Origin: Tenrec ecaudatus
Lineage: Eukaryota; Chordata; Mammalia; Afrosoricida; Tenrecidae
Direction of reading: 5' to 3'
Assembly (NCBI RefSeq): GCF_050624435.1
Contig: NC_134537.1
Span: 10,102,584 to 10,166,583 of the forward strand
Length of the DNA: 64,000 nucleotides
Shown here piece after piece: positions 57,369-64,000 of this stretch. The stretch's first letter is position 1; every line of letters starts with the position of its first letter. The notes below the pieces were generated by a model that worked only from the letters and a program-made list of their open reading frames with translations, did not search any database and was not told the origin of the DNA. The position numbers and the translations under genes are program-made.

Positions 57369-59463
57369 CATGGGAGGGGTTACCCCTGCACAAAAAAAAT
57401 CCCCCCGAACAGAATAAAAGTCCACTGGATGGCACTTTCATAGTACGCATTTTTTCCCTGCTAGGCTAGTATCCAGCAACTCTCTCTGAGTTAGTGCACC
57501 CAGTGGCACCACCTGGGAAGGTTCTCTCTGGTCACAGGGAATTTTTTTGTAAAAGTAGTTTTGCTCAAAATTCGTTTTTTTTTGTTTGTTTATTTGTTTG
57601 TTTTTTGTGACGGCTGATTTAAGAGAACAGCGTGTGGCTGTGACATTGTGTTTCCTGCCTAGGAAAAATGCCACAGAAACTGCTGTGATGTTGAGCCCAG
57701 CTTACAAGGACAGCGCTATGGGGAAACTCAAGTGTACGATTGTTTTTCTAATTTCATAAAAGGTGAAATGTTCATTGATGACAAACCTCATTCTGGACAT
57801 CTGTCAACTTCCCGGACAGATGAAAATGTTGAGAAAATTTGTGCACTTCTGCTCAAAGACCGATGACACACCATTGAAAATATGGGGAAGTTACCTGGAC
57901 TGTCTTGGAACTCCATTCAGTGAATTTTAATAGAACATTTGGGAATGAGAAAGATCGCTTTGAAATTTGTGCCTCAGGTTCTGACTGACCAGGAAAAAGG
58001 GCACCAAGTGGAAACAGGCCGTGCTTCAAAAGAACAGCTCTGAAGTGACCCAGACTTTTTTTCCCCAAGGCCATTACTGGTGATGAGACAAGGGGCTATT
58101 CTTTTTAAAATAAATAATGTTACTGCAGGCACTTGCAGCTCTTATCACAATCCCTACATACATCCTTTGTGTCAAGCACAGTTGTACATGTTACCATCAT
58201 GATTTTCAAAACTTTTTCTTTCTACTTGAGCCCTTGGTATCAACTCCTCATTGTTCTCCTCCCTCCCTCATGAACCCTTGGTAATTTATAAATTAATATT
58301 TGTTTCATGTTTTACACCGACCACTGTTTCCCTTCACTCACTTTTCTGTTGTTCATCTCCCAGGCCATTGCAGGGGTGGGGGGGGCGGGAGGTGTGTGTG
58401 TGTAGGAAGGTGTTATAATGCTGATCGTTGTGATCAGTCCTCCCTACCCTTTTGGTATCACAACTCTCATTATTGGTCCTGAGAGGTTTATCTGTATATA
58501 CTCTGGTCTAGCTGGATTTCTAAGGTAGAATTGGGGTCATGCTGGTGGGGGCATGGGAGGCAGCATTGAAGAACTAAAGGAAAGTTAGGAAAGTTATATG
58601 TTTCATCAGTGCTACACTGCACCCTGACTGGCTCGTCTGTTCCTTGTGACCCTTCCGTAAGGGGTTGTCCAATTGTCTACAGTTGGGCTTTGGGTCTCCA
58701 CTTTGTCCTCCCCCTCATTCACGTTGATAGGATTTTTCGTTCTGGGTCTTTGGTGCCTGATACCTGATCCCATCAACACCTCATGATCACACAGGCTGGT
58801 GTGCTTCTTCCATGTTAGCTAAGGTGCTACTGTTACGACCTTGAAAGCAAACATCAATCAGGCCAGTGAAAGATGCCATCACCACCTCACCCCCAAAAAG
58901 CTCATCAAGTGAAAGCAAAGGTCAAGACTATGCTCTTTTTTTTTTTAATGTGAGGGGGATAGTGCACTTGGACTTTGTTCCACCAAGTCAGACTGTTAAT
59001 CAAGCTCTCTATTTAGAGGTTCTGAAAAGATAACATTACAGTGTCAGACCACAAAAGGCCTGATTTGTGGCAGGTGGGGGACTGGTTTGCCACCACGACA
59101 ATGCACCTGCTCATGCAGTCATCTCAGTGCGCCAGTTTTGGGCAAAAAGACAGCATGCCTCTCTTGCTCCATGCACTTGACTCACCTGACCTTGCTCCAT
59201 AGGACTTCTTTTTGGTTTCTGCGAATGAAGAGGGACAGCAATTTAGTGATGTAGAAGAGGTGAAGAAAAAGATGAGGGAGGTTCTCTCAGTCACCCAGAC
59301 AGATGAGTTTAAAGAATGTTTCCAAGAATAAAATCATAGATTTGCCAAATGTATTAAATGTGATGGAGAGTACTTTGAAGGTGATACGGTTTTTTGGTAA
59401 AAAAAAAATTAAATACATAGGTTTGAAAAAAATTCTAATTTGGGGGGAGTGCTCCCTCATATA
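57369..59463 (+). mobile_element. Mariner DNA transposon, nearly full length, interrupted
   Basis: Degraded left terminus near 57369 (catgggaggggttacccctg) and right terminus gggggagtgctccctcat ending at 59460-59463, inverted relative to the first. Transposase blocks in order: helix-turn-helix region (57660-57760), SRTDENVEKI near 57815-57840, the first catalytic Asp in TGDET near 58078-58092, then after an inserted L1-like tail YDLESKHQSGQWK (58846-58884), FVPPSQTVNQ (58975-59005), the second catalytic Asp in HHDNAPAH (59092-59115), and a C-terminus with FKECFQE and YFEGD. Stops and frameshifts, including stops around the third catalytic position near 59175-59205, make it inactive. Same family as 7199-8098. 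Confidence 0.88.
58100..58838 (-). mobile_element. L1-like LINE 3' end inside mariner
   Basis: Antisense copy interrupting the mariner frame between TGDET and YDLESK: gcagctcttatcacaatccc (58136), tcatgaacccttggtaatttataaatt, atcagtcctccctacccttttgg, aggaaagttatatgtttcatc, tttgggtctccactttg, then further upstream sequence (gttctgggtctttggtgcctgatacctgatccc, 58740-58772; cacacaggctggtgtgcttc) not present in the shorter copies. This shows that the family extends well over 700 bases. A GC- and GT-rich insert lies at 58373-58403. Confidence 0.8.
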
Positions 59464-60261
59464 TTTCCCATACCATACCATTTGATCATACAATCATGTG
59501 GAGACAAGTCATGTAACCATCACCACAATCAATTTCAAACATGCTCTTCTTTCTCATGCTTGTCAGCTCCCATTTCCCGCCCCCGCCAGCTTCCCCTTCT
59601 GTGCCCCTAGGCAATTATCAATCCAGTTACTATCTTGATAGATCGCCTTATCCTGGATTTCACATACAGAAAATCATACAATGTATAAAAAGCAAGCAAA
59701 CCAACAAACAACAGGGGGGAAAACCCAGCAAAAAAGACTAAGTAAAAAAATAGCGAACCTCAATCAAAAAAACAAACAAACAATGAAGCAGGAAACTGAA
59801 CTTTAAAATAAGTCAAAAGGGAGCTCCAATGATTTTACACTTTAACCTAATTAACTCTTCCACAATCATCTCTACAATGCGCTCTGTTGGATAATGAGAC
59901 TTTTCTCATCCCTCAACCATGGTCAGAGGAGATTCACTGGAGGATCTATCCACGCAGAGATCCTGCGAATGGACTTTGGGCTCCCACTGGCTCCCATAAC
60001 CTTTGCTCAACAGGGTTTTCAAAGGCTAACTGTTGAGGAGTAGAGTGCCATCCTTTTCTTCCAAGGTCCTTCTATGTCGGCTCGCGTTATGAGCTTGTCA
60101 GTTAACAGCCAAATGCATTAACCATTTGCAGCTCCCAGTTCTCTAGGCACGGGCATAAAAAATACAAAACAAAAATGCAATGCCACTGAGTCATTTCCAA
60201 TTCATAGGGATCTGATGAGGTATAGGCATATAGTTATACAAATATGCAGGTATATGGATAT
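59464..60261. other. Unassigned, with AfroSINE scraps
   Basis: 59720-59800 is A-rich with (CAAA)n. 60000-60135 (ggttttcaaaggctaactgttg through gcattaaccatttgcagctcc) and 60178-60215 (gccactgagtcatttccaattc) are pieces of antisense AfroSINE. No gene. Confidence 0.45.
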
Positions 60262-60672
60262 GGTGTTAGGTTGGGTTGATGAGAGACACAAATCCAGTCA
60301 GATGTGTACAAGAAAGAGCTTTATATTAAGGAGTAATTATAGATCAGGAATGTGCCCCAGCCCAGTCCAACTTAAGTTTATAAGTTCAATACTTGTCCAC
60401 AAGTTCCTCTTCAGACCCATGCAGTCACAGACAGTGATGTAGAATGCAGGCAGATCTTGGGCTGGTAGGTGCAGAGTCCTGTGGATCCGAGGTCCGTGGA
60501 AACATAGCAGAGCTGTGGCAGCTTTCAGGGTCAGTGGCAGAGAGAAGGGAGTAGGGTCCTAAGAAGGCCACACCCCCAAGGAGACAGTAACAAGCTGTGG
60601 TTTGATTGACAGGTTGGACTTGACCCCTATAGTTCTATACTTCTATAGGGGTCAGATTTTCTAAGTACCACA
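60262..60672 (-). mobile_element. Solo LTR, antisense, same family
   Basis: Left end ggtgttaggttgggttgatgag at 60262 and right end taagtaccaca at 60672 (complement of TGTGGTACTTA). Shares ctttatattaaggagtaatta, cccagcccagtcc and tagaatgcaggcagatc with the LTR at 51458. Flanks GATAT (60257-60261) and GATAA (60673-60677) match at four of five bases. Confidence 0.88.
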
Positions 60673-60694
60673 GATAAAGAAAAATAGAATTCCT

Positions 60695-60885
60695 GGATTC
60701 TAACCCAAGATCATAATTAATGACAAGTGAGTCATGAGAATTTGATTCCCCACTGAACTGTGTACGGTTGGGCAAGCTACATAACTTCTCTGAGCATAAG
60801 TGAACTCCTCAGTAGAAGAGAAGCAACTTGTCATGGGGATTAAATAGGCTAACGTATACCAAGAGTCTACCACCATTCACAGAAT
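60695..60885 (+). repeat. MIR SINE, sense
   Basis: gaattcctggattctaacccaag, gtgtacggttgggcaagctacataacttctctgagc and ggggattaaataggctaacg correspond to the MIR core. Confidence 0.72.
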
Positions 60886-61671
60886 TTCTTCCCTTCCTTC
60901 CTCTGCACTCCCTGGTGGACAATCACAGAAATAAACAATTTCATGTATAATTTGGGGGACCTTCTGGGTGGTTTGGTGATGGTGTTGTCTTCTTACTGTC
61001 CTTTCTCTGTTTAATAAAGCGCAGGACACACAGAAAGATTGATGGAGTCATACCTTTAAGACGTTCTGATTGGAAATGAGACACTTCCAGGAAAGATTGG
61101 AACAGGCCATAAAGGAAGGAGGACTTTAAATCCGATTCACAATGTTGAGCAAAGAATTGGAGAAGTCTCAAAAGTGGGTCTAGAGTTTCTGATGAAATGG
61201 AGGAAATCTCAGAGCCCAGACTAAGGGAAAGGTCGGAAGACAAACTAACTCTAGTGTTGTTTGAGTCCATTAAGTGGATCAGGATATCTGGAAGCCAACT
61301 CTATGGTCTGAGTTTTCCTACCTATGGTCTGAGTTTTCCTACCTGTCCAAGGAGAGACTTGTCCTGCCAACCTCTCAGGTACATTTGTGCACCAGCATAC
61401 TAAGCCTCTATAACCAGGACTTCTCTCTGGTGACAGATATCTAGGTTACCATGAAACAAACAAACACGAGATATGTGATGTTGATCAGATGGCTTCATTT
61501 TGATCGGCTTTCACCCAAAGAAAGATATCGTCAATGGCATCTGCGATATCATCTTTTAAAACATTTTCTGTCCATTCCACACTACCCAAAGAACACGCCC
61601 ATGGATTTGTTTCCTCAAGTTGGTCAGTGTTGGTGAGGACAAAAGCCAGATGAATTGGAAACAGCAGATTG
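60886..61671. other. Unassigned, with one 109-codon open frame
   Basis: A minus-strand ATG frame at 60941-61270 encodes a Ser/Leu-rich product with a helical-looking stretch (LDPLLRLLQFFAQHCESDL). I do not recognise it. Length alone does not distinguish it from chance. A 20-base direct repeat (tatggtctgagttttcctac) stands at 61303-61342. Confidence 0.35.
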
Positions 61672-61696
61672 AATAAATAAATAAATAAATAAATAG
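61672..61696. repeat. (AATA)n microsatellite
   Basis: About six AATA/AAAT units ending near 61696. Confidence 0.95.
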
Positions 61697-61714
61697 GTAC
61701 ATAGATACAATGGA

Positions 61715-61866
61715 GAGCAATGTCCTGCTTGGACCACCAGATGATTATCAACAAGGAGGAAGACCCTGTGGCAACCATGACCTCTCACATGATCAGGATC
61801 CTGTGGTTGCCTCAGAGCCGGGGAAGGTTGCTAAGAGACAGAACTGACTCAGCACCTAACACAAGG
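61715..61866 (+). mobile_element. RTE (BovB-like) 3' end fragment
   Basis: tcctgcttggaccaccagatg, caacaaggaggaagaccctgtgg, agacagaactgactcagcacctaacac: the last about 150 bases of RTE, ending at the usual gcacctaac. 61867-62297 is unassigned. Confidence 0.72.
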
Positions 61867-62297
61867 CTAGAAACTGGATCATCACAGACCAGTGGGGTTG
61901 CCCATGATGGAAAGGCTTCCGGTCAAAGAGAGATTAGAAAGAAATGCCTGGCACTCTACTTCCAAACATCAGTCTGTGAAAATCTTTATCTATGACACAG
62001 CCTTACTGCTCTAAATGCAGTCTATGGACTGGTTGCATTGACATCTCACGAGAGTTTTGCTAAAAATACAGAATTGAACCAGAGGGTGGATACATATTAA
62101 CTGGGGTGAAGGGCAAGACAAACACAACACAGATAGATAATAAAGTTAACGTAAGCACCCACGCAAACTGAAAACCTACAAGGGTACTTCAAAGTTTGCC
62201 GGAAAACTCCATTATTTTAGAATCCAATTCATCATGAGCATGCATGTCCACACAAAAGCTTGTGCATAAGTGTCCATGCAGCATTTATTCACAACAA

Positions 62298-62474
62298 AGC
62301 AAACTCTGTCATCAAGTGGATGCTGAATCATAGCAACCCTATCGGACAAAAGCAGAACTGGCCCTGTGAGTTTCCAAGACGGTAAATCTGTCCAGGAGTA
62401 GAAAGCCCCGTTTTTCTCCCTCAGAGTGGCTGGTGGTTTCAAACTGCTGACCAATGTGTAACTACCATCAGGCC

Positions 62475-62478
<4 letters not shown>
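62298..62478 (-). repeat. AfroSINE, antisense
   Basis: caaactctgtcatcaagtggatgctgaatcatagcaaccc, gacggtaaatctgtccaggagtag, cccgtttttctccctcag, ggtttcaaactgctgacc and catcaggccacca. The last head bases are replaced by a (GA)n tract. Confidence 0.9.

Positions 62479-62544
<66 letters not shown>
62479..62544. repeat. (GA)n microsatellite at a SINE head
   Basis: 33 uninterrupted GA units starting exactly where the antisense AfroSINE should read ccagggctcc. Confidence 0.98.
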
Positions 62545-62548
<4 letters not shown>

Positions 62549-62670
62549 CAGCCTTTAGCTCAGAACAGCTGAATAAAAATCCACTTGGTAACAAACTCTG
62601 GAAGCAATTCATGTGCCCAATAAAACCTGAAGTGTCCTGGGATAGAACAACTTCTTTTTCAAGTTGGAAT

Positions 62671-63590
62671 TATTTTCTTTTCTTCTTCTTCTTTTTTTGA
62701 TGTCACGCAGGAAATATGTATTCTCTTTAAGAAAGTCATGGGGAAGCTGAGTCGGGTGGTCCAGAGGTCAGGGTTCTCCCTGAGCGTATGTGACGTCACT
62801 ACAGTGCTGAGATCCATTTATGGTCCTCATTGTAGAAAAAGGACTGCTTCCCTGCGAATTCCGGGTTGTAGGTGGCTGGACTGGGTAGCCCCAGCTGGGA
62901 CGGTTCCACCCCCCCCCCCCCCATCGCCTGGTGTTGGACACGAACGACGTGCGTGAGATGAAGTTCTTGGGGGTGTAGTCCACAATGTCATACTGACCAG
63001 GGCCCGGGAAAGGTGGCTTAGGTGGGAGAGGCAAGGGCAGAGAAGGCAGGATGGTGTTTTTTCAGGATCAGAGTCTTTTTTCAGAATGTTGGTGTGGTCC
63101 TTTGGGTTGTAGGAACCAGGTCCTGGGCCTGCTTACATCAGTTTGAGTCCACGGTCAGTTTTTTATTTAAAACAAGACATCCTTATCTTTGGCGACTGCC
63201 TCAAGAGGGATTCGTTGATGTTATAATGTCCCGGAGCAGGCACCGTTTGATTAGGCGTGAACACGCATCTTGGGGTTTTGGATATGAACCCTGCTTGGGG
63301 ACAGATGTTCTTTTTCTCCTTGCGGGAAGAGAGGGTGGCACTGTCAGTTTGGGGCAGGAGTTTCAAATTTGAGAACGTTGGCAAAGTGTGGCAACTGGAA
63401 CATGGTGGAACAGGTGTTGCTGAAGTCTTTCTTTGAAAAAATATGTGATGGGATTGAGTAGGCATTCGCTACAGGGTATTTAGAGATGGTGCTGCTCATG
63501 TGAGTGACCGCTTTATAATAAAATCTCTTGGCTTGACTATTAAATCCTTTTTTCCTGAACTTGGAACCCTTGAAAGGTGCAATTTAAATG
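62671..63590 (-). pseudogene. STPG1P: Processed pseudogene, sperm-tail PG-rich repeat protein, STPG1-like
   Basis: Minus-strand translation in several frames gives, in order, [58 protein letters not shown] (63185-63245), [32 protein letters not shown] (62975-63020) and a C-terminus like [19 protein letters not shown]. Repeated Pro-Gly-Pro-Gly-x-Tyr motifs define sperm-tail PG-rich repeat proteins; the order and C-terminus fit STPG1 (MAPO2) best. Multiple frameshifts and stops kill it. A T-rich tract at 62671-62697 (poly(A) on the minus strand) follows a short 3'UTR, and no introns are seen, so it is a retrocopy. A poly(C) tract at 62910-62923 adds one frameshift. The family is right; the exact paralogue is less sure. 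Confidence 0.72.
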
Positions 63591-63599
63591 GAATGGAGG

Positions 63600-63765
63600 A
63601 CTGTGTTGGGCATGTAGCAGTAAAACCTTCCCAACCCACTGAAGTCAAAATGTGTGCATAAGCAAATGTGGTGAAGAAAACTGCAGGTGCCTGGCTATTA
63701 GAAGATATAGCATCTGGGGTCTTCAAGGCTTGAAGTTAAATAAGTGGTCATCTTTCTGGACTTTG
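63600..63765 (+). mobile_element. Fragment of the lineage LINE (upstream part of the L1-like family)
   Basis: Read on the minus strand: aagaccccagatgctatatc, tctaatagccaggcacc, ttttcttcaccacatttgctt, a block I associate with the region upstream of the 3' end present at 58100-58838. It adjoins the STPG1-like retrocopy. The remaining bases to 64000 show nothing I can name. Confidence 0.45.
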
Positions 63766-64000
63766 TTGCCCCATCTGAATTTGCCAGGACTTTCATATTC
63801 TTGTTTAGGCTTGATCATGTTAGCAAGACTCAGTGAAATGTTCCATTTTTCTGATTAAAAACTCCACTACATGTTCCAACCTGACTCCACATCCCCAGCA
63901 GGCTCTTAAGGTGACCGGCCTTGCTCCTCCCTACACTTTCAGCTGTCCTTCTTGAACTGGAATGCCCTTCAACTGCATAGAGTCCTGGGGTTGAATAAAA

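Overview
This is a stretch of placental-mammal nuclear DNA, probably intergenic or intronic. I found no intact gene, no RNA gene and no CRISPR array. The repeat content points to Afrotheria and best fits a tenrec. Evidence: about two dozen tRNA-derived AfroSINE copies; many RTE (BovB-like) LINE fragments; several copies of a LINE 3' end with poly(A) (L1-like here; I know no formal name); one SPIN hAT element at 19.1-19.6 kb; and one OC1-like hAT MITE at 23.1-23.4 kb. SPIN and OC1 are known horizontally transferred transposons reported in tenrec but not in most other afrotherians. The species call is an inference.

Layout. 0-1.2 kb: KRT19 processed pseudogene (minus). 1.2-3 kb: RTE split by an L1-like tail. 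4.5-8.2 kb: AfroSINEs, then an antisense RTE holding an L1-like tail and a mariner. 8-18.7 kb: mostly unassigned, with an LTR containing a (GA)n tract and a few SINEs. 18.9-20.7 kb: antisense RTE holding SPIN and a SINE. 22-25 kb: MaLR-type LTR with an insert, hAT MITE, RTE pieces, MIR. 25-28.4 kb: nothing assigned. 28.7-31.6 kb: degraded L1 ORF2 split by an L1-like tail and by an 809-bp CTCA-rich array. 32-38.5 kb: dense SINEs, then an RTE holding mariner, L1-like and SINE insertions. 38.5-44.7 kb: mostly unassigned. 44.7-45.6 kb: RTE 5' region with an internal 53-bp x5 tandem repeat. 47-49 kb: MIRs and an unclassified retroposon. 50.6-53.1 kb: four related LTRs, three of them solo LTRs with perfect 5-bp target duplications. 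53.9-57 kb: possible L1 5' region and SINEs. 57.4-59.5 kb: mariner interrupted by an L1-like tail. 60-64 kb: LTR, MIR, SINE, (GA)n and a processed pseudogene most like STPG1 (minus).

No genes work together here. The interest lies in the nesting of mobile elements, which gives relative ages: RTE copies are older than the mariner, SPIN, SINE and L1-like insertions they contain, and a mariner is older than the L1-like tail inside it. The most unusual object is the CTCA-rich array at 30.0-30.8 kb. It ends in an A-rich tract and is bracketed by a short duplication of the host L1 sequence, as if a satellite-like RNA had been retroposed. All family names come from recognition by eye; no database search was run, and most boundaries are good to about 10-30 bases.
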